Shown: positions 11,503-22,944 of the stretch, piece after piece
Layout: each line of letters opens with the position of its first letter
Position numbering within the stretch: position 1 is the first letter of the stretch
Source: Nemertoderma westbladi
Lineage: Eukaryota; Xenacoelomorpha; Nemertodermatida; Nemertodermatidae
Direction of reading: 5' to 3'
Assembly (NCBI GenBank): GCA_032718475.1
Contig: JAUCBJ010001661.1
Span: 27,665-91,664 of the forward strand
DNA: 64,000 bases
Position numbers and translations under genes: made by a program
Notes under the pieces: model-generated
Databases searched by the model: none
Told to the model about the DNA's origin: nothing
Seen by the model: only the letters and a program-made list of their open reading frames with translations

Positions 11503-12520
11503 TTAAGTTGGGGAGTCCCTAGATGTTTGTTGGATTAGGGAGGTGGTCGTGGGAAGAGTATCTTGTCTCCCATAGTTTCCGGAGAGTTCTCTGTCTCTTT
11601 CCAGTAAACATAAACGTCCCACCGGGCGATTGAGCTGCTGCGTCTCGAAGACAATTCCCGGTTTCTTGAAGTTACGTCGCATGACGACGAGTTCTACCGA
11701 TCGCACCAAACCGTCATCCGAGATGTGGGTCTCGATGATACGACCTGTCTGCCACCTCTTACGTGGAAGATCTACATCCACAATAAGAACCATGTCTCCA
11801 GCGCTAACGTTTTCTTGCTGCGCAAACCACTTAGTTCAAAGTTGTAGTGTGGGCAGATAATGTTTTTCGAAATGGTCAGCGAAACGACGGGATAACAACT
11901 GCATGAGTTGCCAAGTTTGTCGGCAGTATTCGTCTCCGTCTGTGATTTCCGATTGTGGGAGCATGGCTACAGGTTTCTTCAGTAGGAAGTGCGCGGGTGT
12001 TAGCGCTTCCAGGGAATCGGGACTCGATGAGACTGGCATAAGCGGTCTCTCGTTGAGATAGGCGGCGATTTCTTCCATTAACGTCCGCAAAAGTTCGTCG
12101 GTGAGATAAGCGCGGCAAGGCACTATAAAATGAAATGCTGTCTTCACGCTTCTTATTAATCTCTCCCAACTTCCTCCCCACCAAGGGGCGTCGGCGGCGT
12201 TGAAGGTCCAACTAGACGCTGTTACTCGTAGTTGGTCGTCCACCTGTCTTTGGTTCCAATCTTTGACGTAAGCTTTGATTTCATTGTTAGCACCAATGAA
12301 GTTTGTTCCCTTATCAGATCTCATCGTGTTACTAGTGCCAAAGCGAGCGATCTGTCGTCGTAAGCTTAATAGAAAGCTGTTGGTAGATAAATCGTTCACC
12401 ATATCGAGATGGATGGCTCTACAAGTCATACAAACAAAGATTACACACCATCTCTTGACTATAGTCCTAGCACGATATACTTCAATAGGGCCAAATAAAT
12501 CCACACCGGTATTAGTAAAG
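11503..12520 (-). pseudogene. Integrase core and C-terminal part of BEL pol, interrupted
   Basis: The integrase catalytic core continues in a different frame from the main pol ORF. It has MDLFGPIEVY with the first Asp, SDKGTNFIG with the second Asp and WWGGSWERLIRSVK with the Glu region, followed by conserved LNERPLMP and TPAHFLL boxes. A single-base frameshift at about 12515-12520 separates it from gag-pol. A TGA stop at 11836-11838 then cuts it, and the same frame carries on to 11503 with the DUF5641-like BEL C-terminal domain (VLIVDVDLPRKRW, GLVRSVELV, LNRPVGRLCLLE). These breaks should disable this copy's integrase unless they are sequencing errors. Confidence 0.85.
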
Positions 12521-15500
12521 GTGGTTCATAAAAGCTTACTCGTTCCCTAGGTAATTCTGCCTCTCTCTGCGTTAAAGGCCTACTGAATGCTTTCCTACAG
12601 GGTATACAGTTCCTAAGAACTTGGTTCAGAGCTCTACGGGGTTTATAAAAATAATAGCGAGTTCGAATTTCGCTAAGAACTCGTTCTCTACCAGCATGAT
12701 AAAGTTTGCTGTGAACATCTACAATCATCTTGACTTGTATTTCAAGATTTCTAATGAGTATGGGGAACTTAGTATCAAAGGATAATGGGGCATTCGTTAA
12801 CCTTCCTCCAACACGTATCAACCCATCTATCATTGTGCTAGAGAAACGATCTCTTAAGCGCATCTGTGGATTTCTCAACAACAGGAAATACTTATCGGAA
12901 TCTTCATAGCATTGTAAGAGTCTCAGCATCTGTTTGTTGGTTTCTTCATGCTCCTGATAACTGATCTTCTCCTTCAGAAACTTGTCGGGTACCTTATATT
13001 TGGGAATGTCTTTAATAACATGGACCTGCACTGATGTGATTGGAGCGGTATCATCCTTTGTTTTCATCCCAGAGTAGTGATGGTGAAAACATCTCTTTAA
13101 ATATGTAACGGCCTTACAAAGCCGATTCCAAGAACTGTAGTGATGCATCGCTCTCTGCAGAAGAGGTGAGAGTCCTTGCGAGACGTCTGGTATACCAGAT
13201 TTCCAATCCTTATCACGGATTTCCACAATGAGTTTATTTGTGGTTGTGGGTTTCTGATCCAAAGTGTCGTCTCCGGAAGTATGTAGTACAGACAGATCTA
13301 CTGTGGGTTTGAATAACTTCGATTTACTCGCCTGAGTTTTAGGTTTGACTTTCTCCGCTCCCTTGGCCTGTCTAATTTCTGCTGTAGTAAGATGAGGAGG
13401 CCATTCTTCTTCTTCTTTGTAGAGGAAGTCGGGTCCACCTAACCAGTCTGGAGTATCTACCAGTTCTTGTGGAGTTGCTCCCCTGGAAGCGATGTCTGCT
13501 GGATTAATCGTTCCGGGGCAATGTCTCCATTGATCCATCGTCGTGCGACTGAGTATAATAGCTACTCTGTTGGTAACGAAGACGCTGAACTGACAGACTT
13601 CATTGGTTATATACTCCAACACGAGTAAAGCGTCGGTCCAATAGACAGTTTTCTCCAGGGGATAGTCGATCTGTTCTGTTACATTCCGGCCGATGGCTGT
13701 AGCGTATAGAGCCGCTTTTAACTCCGCTCGAGGAACTTTCAACTTGTTGTTTATTAATGCCTTAGAGGTAACCAAGGCGACTTTAATTCCGTCCGGAGTT
13801 TCCACCCTTAGGTAGGCTACTATACCTATTCCCATATCGCTGGCGTCTCCAAACACATGGAGTTGATATGAATACGTAGGGAGAACATGACCAAAATATG
13901 AACGGGAAATTATGAAGTTTTCGATGGCTGGTAGAGAATCTTCCCATTTCATCCACTTCTTTAATAATTCTCCCTCAAGTGGATCGTCCCATGAGTGGTT
14001 TTCAAGCCACATTTGTTGTACTAAACTCCGAGCAATCAATATAACTGGGCTAATAAATCCCAATGGATCGAAATAAGTGCTCAGGATACTTAAACATATC
14101 CGTTTAGTCCGAACTGGATTATCTTGCTGTTTTAGTTGGAAAAACAGGATATCTCTTTCTGTGTCCCATTTCAAACCAAGGGTCTTAGTTTCTGGGAGAT
14201 CATCCTTTATTAGATCTAGGTCTTTTGTTCCTCGATCTTCTACCGGGATCGACTCCAGAAACTCACGGGAGTTGCTGGTGAATTTAGTTAATCGAAATCC
14301 ACCTTTCTTTAAGCATTCTACCGTTCCTTTAGCGACCTCAATGGCTTCTTCTACTGATGGAAGGGACTTCAGATTATCGTCCATGTAGATGTCTCGTTTG
14401 ATATTGTCGATCACTTCTTTAGAGAAGGCGTCTCGGTTGTCATCCGCAGTGGTGCGCACCACGGAACAGGCGTTTGAAGGGCTCGAGATTATCCCAAAAG
14501 CTTGGATGGTCATCCAGTATTCCACTGGTTTCTTATTGAGGTCTCCTTCGGGCCACCACAAAAATCGTAGACTATCTCGATCCCTATCCAGCGCTTTGAC
14601 TTGTAAGAACATGCCTTCTATATCTGAGGCGAAAGCAATGGAGTATTGTCTTAATCTTAATAGTATTCCCGACAAGGATTGGAGTAAGTTGGGTCCGGGT
14701 AACAATTCAGAATTAAGAGATTGGCCCATATAAAGGGCGGAACCGTCAAACACCACTCGTACTTCATGGGGTTTACCGGGTTTGGGAACGCAATGGTGAG
14801 TTAAATAATACGTTCTCTCAGTTATGGGTGTTTCTTCCGGTACTAGCTCCGCATATCCCTTGCTAATAAACTTCTTCAACTGTGTTTGATACATTTCTTT
14901 AGCTGAAGAATTTGCCGTAAGGCGTCGATGTAGTTGAGCAATTCTTTTCTCCGCCAAAGGTCTGTTGTTAATGAACTTTGGTTCTCGCTTTCGGAAAGGA
15001 AGTCCGATCTCATACCTACCTTGATCTTTAAGAAAACGAGTAGTTGTCGCTTGGATCTGCTTGGCTCTTTCTTCCTCCACCGATAGGGCCTTATCGTAGG
15101 AGTTGGGCTCTACGACCTCTTGAGTAAAGAATCTCACGGCGTGTTCATCCCGAGTCTTGGCATTATAACGTTCAATGACGTCATTAAGCTCGTCGTTATA
15201 GTCGTCTCGCTCGGATGGGAGAAGGAGTTGACATAAATTCACTTGATTTTGCCAAGTCTCGCTTTCCTTAAGGAGATCGATGGCATTCTCCTCATCAAAA
15301 AGTTGATGTATATCGTCGTTGTCTGAGGAGTATGGAGTTCCCTCAGTTGGATCGTCGAACTCACTGTTCTCAACTTCCCATTCTCGCGCTTGATATACCT
15401 GATCTTTCGGTAATCTTTCCATGAGAGTTCTACGGGAAGGGCCAGTAAAGTACCGACCTACTCTAGTTCTTCCCGCATAAACTTGTAGAGGTTGCGGTTG

Positions 15501-18500
15501 AGCAGGTCGTTTCTCCAATGTCTCGAGCGCTTCATGCGCATTTTGACCGATGAGTATTTGCACTCCAGGATAATCTGTCTGGAATCGAGGTATCTTAAGA
15601 TGTTGGATGCTCTCATCCTCGTCCCAATTATAAAGGTCTGCTTGAGTAGTAGCGAAGTTCTTTATAGCCACCATTTTCACTGACCTTATGCTACGTTCTC
15701 CTAGTTCGTCCTGGGGGGTGGACAACGCACCTACATAATAATCCGCTGTTACTGTGGATTTCCAAACTTGCATAATTCCTGACATGTTTAGCTTAGTTCG
15801 GAACTTGGGTTGTCCATCGAATATGTCTTCGGCTAGCTCTTTGTCGATGAATGTTCCTGTACTACCGGAGTCAAGGAGGGCGTTCACTACATAACTCCTT
15901 TTTGGTCCGTGGACCCTTACCTGTACCACAGGAAATTCTCTAATCCCTACATTGGAAGTTGGCGCTTTCCAAAATGGTGGTTGATCAGAAGTAGTTAGGG
16001 TAAGGTCGCTGTCCGTATCCTTTTCATACGTGAGTGCTCGATACACTGTGGTATTTATCATGTAACAGGATTCGTTTTCGTCGGAGAACTCGTCTGTATA
16101 GAATCCTTCCATCTCAGATTGATCAGTGTCGTTCACATCACTGAATTGGACATGTAGTTCGGCATCACTTACCTGACTCGGACTATTTCGCTCGAATTCA
16201 GTGTGCAACAAGATATGATGTTTCGCACCGCACTTGGCACATCTTGTGTCAGAGTAACAGGTTCGCCGTTGGTGTCCATGTCTGAGGCAATTATAACACA
16301 ACCGCTTATCCCACATGACTTCACGTCTCTCAGTTAATGATTTCTTTAGGAATTCATCACACATATTCAAGCGATGGGTCCCATCACATAGCGCACATTT
16401 CGGTTTGATGTTACTTACCTTACTCTGAGTAACATTGTGTACACTTGTCTTTTCTTCGGGCTTTCTCACCTGAATTCTCTTGGGAGACGTAGGAGGAGTT
16501 TTTCTTACCTGCTCTCTCCTGTCATTGGTTCGAGACTTGAATTTACTTACCTGATCTTTAGGCATTTTATTTACGTAATAAGATCTGTCAGTGTCTTTCC
16601 CGCTATCTTCTCCTTGAGAAGTCTGGCTTTCGCCGTCATCTGTATAACACACTGGTGTTACCTTTCTCCTAGAGACGGGTTTTTCACTTACCTTGTTTTC
16701 CGGTGTCTTCTCTCTGGACAGTTTCAGGAGCTGTAATTTCACTTCTCCATCTAGGAATGACATGAGATCAGCCATGGTAGGGTCTCGTCGTTGTTGTTCC
16801 ATCATATATAACACTTTCTTATCCCAGCGTGTACCTACTCCACCCTTCGGTAAAGTAGAAGCCACTGCTCTAATAACCATAGCACTCTGATACTCATGAG
16901 ACTTACCTAGCCAATCTAATTGTCTGCAGATCTCCTGAATCTCATCGGAAAACTCTATAATCCCGCTGCTCATAAACTTTCGGGGCGCTACTAACTTTGC
17001 ATACAAATACCCAGCTATGTTATTCCTATTACCATACCTGATGTTTAGTGTATCCCAAACTTGTCTTAATCCGTCTGGATGTCCAATAAACTTTAACGCC
17101 ATTAACTTGGGAGATCCTTCCAAGCACTCGATGAGGAACCTAAGTTTCTCTCCATTAGATAGTACAGAGTTCTGTATGTTATCTTTGTAATATTCATTAA
17201 AAGGTAACCATTTCATCTCATCTCCATTGAACTTGACGATCTCTCCCACCTTTACCGCTTGCCGGGCTTCGGTTCTAGCCATTTGACGCGTAAAACTTTC
17301 TTGGGCCATCGTGTTATTTAATATCGAGTTATCGGTATATAAATTTCTCGGATTATGATCCGGTCTATAGGGAATATCATTATCAACAGGTCTATAATTA
17401 CTCTTAATAGGGTTCACTATAGGAGTTTCTACTTCGCTAGCAGTATAGATGCGTGTAGGCTCCACACCTTGCGCATGAGATACTTCAGACCTAACAGGTC
17501 GACACATTGTTACAGGGGGTGGTGGTATACCCTTTTGTAAATTCACTAATTTATCACGTTCTAGCGCGATATTTTGCTGCACTTCTTGCAACTCTAACCT
17601 ACTTTCCTTTACGGTTCCCTTTAACTGTTGAACAGTCCCTTCTAACTCTCGGACTTGTTGGGAGGAGCGCATTCGATTCTCCTCCATCTTTCCGAGGAGA
17701 ATGTCCATCCCCCGCCGTCTCTCGTCCACCCAATCAACTGCCGAAGCGGGATCCGCCAACGTCGTAGCGGGCAGACGAGGGACTACGGGCGATATATCCT
17801 TTATATTTCGCTCGGAGTCCAGGACCGACACTGTTTCAAGGGCTGTTCCTCTAGGCACAGATAATTTGGTGCTGTGTAAAGGGAATTTAAAAGTAGGTTC
17901 TGGGAGTACAGGTGTCTCTATCACCGAAGGGGTGATTTCAAGAACAGGCCTAATTATTTCAGGCTCATCTACTATAGTAGGGAGTCTTTCTATTTTAATT
18001 ATTTGGTCTGTGGGTTCTGTACTACCTAAGTTTGTGTTATTTAGTTGCCTTCTAACAGCTGGGGGCAAATCAGGTAATTTCTGACGGTGGGACATTCTTT
18101 TACTTCTGCTTAGGCGAGATCGATTTCCTCCTCCTTCAGGATCGGTGGTATCGCCTTCCTCAGATGATGTATAACCCTGTCTTTTGGGAGTAGATCGATT
18201 CATCATCTGCATATTACTAGCTGTTAACTGTTTACTGAAGTCGTCTTGCTTCTCTTGAAGATTTTCCAACTCCAGTTGGGCGATCTCTTCAGCCGCTCTC
18301 CGTTCTGCTTCCGCCACCGCCGCCGCTTTTGCCTCTGCCGCTGCCGCTTTTGCCTCTGCCGCTGCTTCTGCCAAGGTCGCTTTTCTTTCTGCCTCTGCCA
18401 CTGCTGCTATCTTTCTGTCTTCTATACGTTTTTTCTTTACTTGTTCTTCTTGAACCTTAGCGATGCGGATACTTTCATTGAATTTAGCTTGGTTCGCAGC

Positions 18501-19598
18501 TAACCTATCCACATCGATTGCGTCCAACACACGCTGGGCTCCTTCACTATTAGGGCTAAGTCCCTCTAACCTTCTCCTCAGCTCTTCATCACCTACAAAA
18601 CGTTGATAGTCCGACAGATAGATATCAATAGCATCCCTCTTATGCGGTTTCTCTGCTGTCGCTTCACTCTCCACTTGGGAAAATGTAGCGTCTGTTGATT
18701 CTCCATGGGTTGAGCGCTCATCTAGTTGAGCTTTCCACTGAGCCGTTCCTTGAACCTGGAGACTCACCTTTTGAAACCAAGTCTTTACAGCAACTTGCAA
18801 CGACGTGTCTTGTCTTCTTTTAGAAGCCTCCTCAAAGGCTGATAAGATTAGCCTGATTCGTAGAATTCTTTCTCTAACTTGATAAAGCAGTTGTCCCTGC
18901 TCTTGAGGTCCTTGGGGTTGTTGAAACAGTTGTTTTTCTACTCGCTCCATAGAGCTGAAGAATCCCTGTGCGTATCCGGCTGCGTACCTCTTCCACACAG
19001 CTGGATCGGTGGTCTCCTTGGCTACTCCCATCCGGTGTATGTCTTCCCAGGCAGCTTCTGATAAATCAAACGGGAGTCCGGGTCCGGGGAAGTTCCATTG
19101 CGACTCGACCATAGACTTCAGTTCTTCCCTTGTGTATCCCTCATAACTATCTTTAGTTGATCGCTTACTTCTCGCCCAATCGATCTGGTGTTCTTCCACC
19201 GCGATCAATAACCTAGTGAGTACGGCTGCAGGAAGGATGAGAAGGGGATCCGAATAAACCGCATCCGTCATCCTTGCTCCGCGCTCGGGTGTCAGCTCTA
19301 CAGTATCTTCACTACTGGAGCTGTCGGGCCGCTGAGAAATAAGTTCTTGGCTCGCGGGTTGTTGCTGTTCCGCTGCTTCTTGGTCCCGCTTGACCTGGGC
19401 TCGAGTGCCTATGATAGACCTATGATGTTGGACCAGCCTAGGTTCTGTTATTACTACTGGAGGGATGACCTTCCTCACAGTGGGAGGTGAACTGAACTTA
19501 GGACTAGACGGTTCTACACCTCTATCTGAGTCGCAGATAGTTACATCTAATAAACTGTCTGACAGGTTCTGCTTAGTATCAGACATGTTGGTTTGCAC
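12459..19598 (-). CDS. BEL/Pao gag-pol polyprotein
   Basis: A 2379-codon frame. Residues 1-370 are gag-like without a clear fold. About 373-460 is an Ala/Glu/Lys-rich coiled coil. Near 790-900 is the DUF1759-like capsid region of BEL elements (FNGDEMKWLPFNEYYKDNI). Zinc knuckles lie near 1080-1130, including CYNCLRHGHQRRTC and CAKCGAKHH. The aspartic protease LLDSGSTGTF is near 1241. RT starts with YYLTHHCVPKPGKPHEVR and carries YMDD near 1738. RNase H has FGDASDMGIG near 1918 and VPRAELKAAL. The integrase zinc domain (LYHAGRERVLSE, CIPCRK) is near 2310-2335. The frame ends just after the frameshift near 12515, so the integrase core is read from another frame. The first ATG is used here; a second lies five codons in. 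Product role: capsid, maturation, cDNA synthesis and integration. Confidence 0.95.
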   Translation of the reverse strand: MQTNMSDTKQNLSDSLLDVTICDSDRGVEPSSPKFSSPPTVRKVIPPVVITEPRLVQHHRSIIGTRAQVKRDQEAAEQQQPASQELISQRPDSSSSEDTVELTPERGARMTDAVYSDPLLILPAAVLTRLLIAVEEHQIDWARSKRSTKDSYEGYTREELKSMVESQWNFPGPGLPFDLSEAAWEDIHRMGVAKETTDPAVWKRYAAGYAQGFFSSMERVEKQLFQQPQGPQEQGQLLYQVRERILRIRLILSAFEEASKRRQDTSLQVAVKTWFQKVSLQVQGTAQWKAQLDERSTHGESTDATFSQVESEATAEKPHKRDAIDIYLSDYQRFVGDEELRRRLEGLSPNSEGAQRVLDAIDVDRLAANQAKFNESIRIAKVQEEQVKKKRIEDRKIAAVAEAERKATLAEAAAEAKAAAAEAKAAAVAEAERRAAEEIAQLELENLQEKQDDFSKQLTASNMQMMNRSTPKRQGYTSSEEGDTTDPEGGGNRSRLSRSKRMSHRQKLPDLPPAVRRQLNNTNLGSTEPTDQIIKIERLPTIVDEPEIIRPVLEITPSVIETPVLPEPTFKFPLHSTKLSVPRGTALETVSVLDSERNIKDISPVVPRLPATTLADPASAVDWVDERRRGMDILLGKMEENRMRSSQQVRELEGTVQQLKGTVKESRLELQEVQQNIALERDKLVNLQKGIPPPPVTMCRPVRSEVSHAQGVEPTRIYTASEVETPIVNPIKSNYRPVDNDIPYRPDHNPRNLYTDNSILNNTMAQESFTRQMARTEARQAVKVGEIVKFNGDEMKWLPFNEYYKDNIQNSVLSNGEKLRFLIECLEGSPKLMALKFIGHPDGLRQVWDTLNIRYGNRNNIAGYLYAKLVAPRKFMSSGIIEFSDEIQEICRQLDWLGKSHEYQSAMVIRAVASTLPKGGVGTRWDKKVLYMMEQQRRDPTMADLMSFLDGEVKLQLLKLSREKTPENKVSEKPVSRRKVTPVCYTDDGESQTSQGEDSGKDTDRSYYVNKMPKDQVSKFKSRTNDRREQVRKTPPTSPKRIQVRKPEEKTSVHNVTQSKVSNIKPKCALCDGTHRLNMCDEFLKKSLTERREVMWDKRLCYNCLRHGHQRRTCYSDTRCAKCGAKHHILLHTEFERNSPSQVSDAELHVQFSDVNDTDQSEMEGFYTDEFSDENESCYMINTTVYRALTYEKDTDSDLTLTTSDQPPFWKAPTSNVGIREFPVVQVRVHGPKRSYVVNALLDSGSTGTFIDKELAEDIFDGQPKFRTKLNMSGIMQVWKSTVTADYYVGALSTPQDELGERSIRSVKMVAIKNFATTQADLYNWDEDESIQHLKIPRFQTDYPGVQILIGQNAHEALETLEKRPAQPQPLQVYAGRTRVGRYFTGPSRRTLMERLPKDQVYQAREWEVENSEFDDPTEGTPYSSDNDDIHQLFDEENAIDLLKESETWQNQVNLCQLLLPSERDDYNDELNDVIERYNAKTRDEHAVRFFTQEVVEPNSYDKALSVEEERAKQIQATTTRFLKDQGRYEIGLPFRKREPKFINNRPLAEKRIAQLHRRLTANSSAKEMYQTQLKKFISKGYAELVPEETPITERTYYLTHHCVPKPGKPHEVRVVFDGSALYMGQSLNSELLPGPNLLQSLSGILLRLRQYSIAFASDIEGMFLQVKALDRDRDSLRFLWWPEGDLNKKPVEYWMTIQAFGIISSPSNACSVVRTTADDNRDAFSKEVIDNIKRDIYMDDNLKSLPSVEEAIEVAKGTVECLKKGGFRLTKFTSNSREFLESIPVEDRGTKDLDLIKDDLPETKTLGLKWDTERDILFFQLKQQDNPVRTKRICLSILSTYFDPLGFISPVILIARSLVQQMWLENHSWDDPLEGELLKKWMKWEDSLPAIENFIISRSYFGHVLPTYSYQLHVFGDASDMGIGIVAYLRVETPDGIKVALVTSKALINNKLKVPRAELKAALYATAIGRNVTEQIDYPLEKTVYWTDALLVLEYITNEVCQFSVFVTNRVAIILSRTTMDQWRHCPGTINPADIASRGATPQELVDTPDWLGGPDFLYKEEEEWPPHLTTAEIRQAKGAEKVKPKTQASKSKLFKPTVDLSVLHTSGDDTLDQKPTTTNKLIVEIRDKDWKSGIPDVSQGLSPLLQRAMHHYSSWNRLCKAVTYLKRCFHHHYSGMKTKDDTAPITSVQVHVIKDIPKYKVPDKFLKEKISYQEHEETNKQMLRLLQCYEDSDKYFLLLRNPQMRLRDRFSSTMIDGLIRVGGRLTNAPLSFDTKFPILIRNLEIQVKMIVDVHSKLYHAGRERVLSEIRTRYYFYKPRRALNQVLRNCIPCRKAFSRPLTQREAELPRERVSFYEPPLLIPVWIYLALLKYIVLGL

Positions 19599-21772
19599 AG
19601 TTGAATGCCTACTGCTATATTACAGTCTAAGCAAGTCTAGTAATTCAGAATTAACTGCTAGCCTAGTAATTAATTACCGATACTGCTACTCAGTGTAGCG
19701 TGATATATATATAATATTAGTATACCGGTATGCTTATGGTATATATAAGTATTATTACAGACTAGGTTTTTCACAAAATACCGGTATATAATCTTAGCAC
19801 AAATATATATATATATAATAGGCCTATCGTGGATACCGGTATGCAGTTTACACTTATAGTATATATAAGTATAATTATTAACTAGAATTAATTACAGAAT
19901 ACCGGTATGATTTCAGCACAAATATATAAATATATAATAGGCCTATCGTAAATACCGGTATATAAATTATTTTAGAATAATTGAATTTCTGAATTTTAAG
20001 GGTTACTTGGTTACTTTAACTTACTTTATTACCGTTATTTAAGCAGTAGTCCAACTGATATTGAGACCTAATTGTTATATGGCAGGCCTACTATTTATAA
20101 ATCGTTTGAGTTGATTTATAATATATATATACCCGTTTAATGGGTTTTGTCAATGTTGAAATAAATGTTATTATTTCTGGGGGAGTCACTACACATAAGC
20201 TGTGCGCTCTTAGTGGAGTGCTACTTGTTAGACACCAAAACAAATAATTCTAATTTACCTAAGTTACTTAATACTACAAATTACGTATAATTCTGGTTGA
20301 GATTACAATCTCTAAATAAACACAAAAATTTAATTACAAATACACAAATACAAATTTTTAGGGTAATTTTACAAGAAGTCTACTAACCAGCCTAACAAAG
20401 GGTTAGAATATCTGGTTATTACAACGGACAGGTTACTACGGTATTTGAAAATAATAAGTAGTAGTAAATATACTGCATTGTCCAGATAGGAAAATACCAC
20501 CGTCTGACGACCTATAACCGTATCGCTATAGGTACTACGTTATGTATCACGGAGTGTTCCTACCTAGAGATTAATTACCGCGGTCTACCAGAACCAACGT
20601 GCCTATTAACCACTTTACAACACAAATACACTGCCTACACACTAATCACCTTCGGAAAGCACTGTACACTAAACCCTAAATTAGGTACAAGTACTTGTAT
20701 AACAAATAATTAGTAGTTAAAAATACTTGAACAGCTAAAAGAACCACGGTATCTGCCGGAGTGACCAAAGCACAAAATCTCCAGTCTTTACCTACGCCGA
20801 GCAGCCCTGATGTAGTACCGGGGTTAGTTTAACTATAACGGTATGTATAACAAACACAATTACTATAGGAATAAACTTGGGGATATGAATGTTGCGAATA
20901 ATAGCATAAACTCTGAATAATAAATATTACGCTACGCGTACAAACTACTCAAACAAAATGCAGACCAAATACTGACAGACTACTATCAAGCCTAAACAAA
21001 CTACGGTATATGCAGACTCCGAAATGGTTAAGTAGTATGCGTTCTAACCCAGTAGTACGACTTATTCTTTAGATGGGGGTTTACCTTACAGCTATGGCTG
21101 CCCCTACTTCCTAACCGTTCTTTATCGGACAGATGCTTTACACACACCGAAATTTCCTCAAACCCAACAGCAGCCAGACAACTATCCAGCCTACAAATTA
21201 TCTAAATAAAATTATACGCTACCCGTACAGACTACACAAACAAAGTACAGACCAAACGATGGCAGACTACTATCAAGCCTAAATAAACTACAGGACATGC
21301 AGACTCCGAAATGGTTAAGTAGTATGCGTTCTAACCCAGTAGTACGACTTATTCTTTAGATGGGGGTTTACCTTACAGCTATGGCTGCCCCTACTTCCTA
21401 ACCGTTCTTTATCGGACATACACTCTACATGCACTGCATTCCGTTCAGACCTAATCAATAGTTAGCCAACAGTCAAGCCTACAAATTATCTGTACAATCT
21501 GAGCAGGCTTACACGCCTTCTGCTCAATACTGGCCTACAAATAAATAAAACTGACAGAAATAGGCCTAAGTAAAATCCCAATAAAAACCAGGCGTCCCCG
21601 ATTAATTATTTAGACCTACCGGCATATAATAATCAAATCGAATAATACTGCTGTACCTGTACTACTGTAGGTACCGGTCCGGATGATCAGGCAGTCAGGC
21701 CTACTGGTTACCGGTCGACCGGTACTTTCGACTAGACTGCTTACACCGCAATCTAGAAGCGATATCTGTTAT
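19599..21772 (-). other. 5' leader of the BEL element with internal duplications
   Basis: No ORF of note. It holds a duplication of about 200 bp (about 20927-21130 and 21213-21420, offset about 287 bp), whose copies share GCGTTCTAACCCAGTAGTAC. A second duplication of about 120 bp (about 19724-19840 and 19843-19962) is rich in ACCGGTAT and TATATA. Such a long leader may carry packaging or translation signals. No tRNA-complementary primer site is evident next to the LTR at 21772. Confidence 0.55.
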
Positions 21773-22944
21773 TGTTTGCGCTTTTAAGACCTTTGACAGT
21801 TTAACCTGCCAAATTAGGATGTCTTTTGGATGATATATATTCTTTAGCTTATGACGAGTATTTGATACACTACATTAGCCGAAGCCAGTCTATGCGCAAT
21901 CATTCACCCGTTGGATATACCCGGGAGACTGAGTTCGGAGCTTAATGATTGATGGTGTAAGCCTACTGTATTATTCGACTGATCGTAATATATAATCTCT
22001 GACTAATATTATTCACTTTCGGGAAATATTAACAGTTCCTTTAGGACGTGGCGCTCTAAATATATAAACAGAGTTATGGCTTAAACTAGACACAACGAAA
22101 AGGCTATAGATTTACGTATATGGCGCATTCTTTAGGAGATGCTTTGTTATCAGTTACGATCATACACAATGCTGCACAATACTGCACACTAATCTGCCGA
22201 CCTTCACTAAATTTGGTCACGTATAAAGAGAGCAACATACAATTTATGTCGGGCATATGAAATAGCATTAGATTCACTTCAAACCACTTAACATAGGTCG
22301 CAATCGTTTATCTGTAACCGGTCTCTCTAACCTTTAGTATATCAAGAAGGTGGGGTGTCTGACTATTGATCAGTATTCCGATATAATATTTCATCAACCA
22401 ATATAATGAATAACCGACAGTAAAAGCAGTAATATTAAGGTATAAATGATTATTAAGTGAATGAGTTAACTCGGTAACTCGCTTGTGCAAATCGTTTGAT
22501 AACAGATATACGTTCTATAATTAAGCCTACTAATGTAAAGCTAAAGAATGCTGATATAAGGAGGTGCCAAAAGCCGATGTTCTTAGGCTCTGGGCAAAAA
22601 CATACACACTGAACTACTGAGTTCTGTATCCACCTCCAACACAGAGATAAAAAACGCTCTGATTGGTCGACCGAACAACTAGAGAACAAAGAAACAAAGA
22701 AATGTCGACGTGGCAATATCAGCTGTTAGCCGTCGTCATGGTAGCGACACTGTTTTCAAGAGTATCTAGCTTATCGCGTCACGAGATTGCGGATTATGTC
22801 CTCTAAAGTACAAATACAGAAGAAATGACTTTTATGTCCTCTAAAACACCAGTACAGCAAGGACACGGCCTTTTTATGCCTGGTAAACCAACTACAGAGT
22901 ACTTTAAGGGAAAATAACCGGTTAATGACGCAAAAGCTTTTACA
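21773..22944 (-). repeat. 5' LTR of the BEL/Pao element
   Basis: 1172 bp, near-identical to the 3' LTR at 5579-6749. Promoter and polyadenylation signals must lie here, but none stands out clearly enough to mark. Confidence 0.95.

Larger units (their letters stand above)
5579..22944 (-). mobile_element. Complete BEL/Pao LTR retrotransposon, about 17.4 kb
   Basis: Two near-identical direct repeats (5579-6749 and 21773-22944) bound the element. On the minus strand they begin TG and end CA, and both outer sides carry CCCCC, a 5-bp target duplication. Reading on the minus strand the order is 5' LTR, 2.2-kb leader, gag-pol (gag, DUF1759-like region, zinc knuckles, aspartic protease, RT, RNase H, integrase), two further ORFs, a purine-rich tract and the 3' LTR. 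Protease-RT-RNase H-integrase order, an RT box with YMDD and a DUF5641-like integrase end fit BEL/Pao. Family members are commonly about half this length. The LTRs differ at only four or five sites that I could see, so insertion is recent, yet the integrase part carries a frameshift and a stop. No primer-binding site beginning TGG is visible beside the 5' LTR. Confidence 0.93.
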
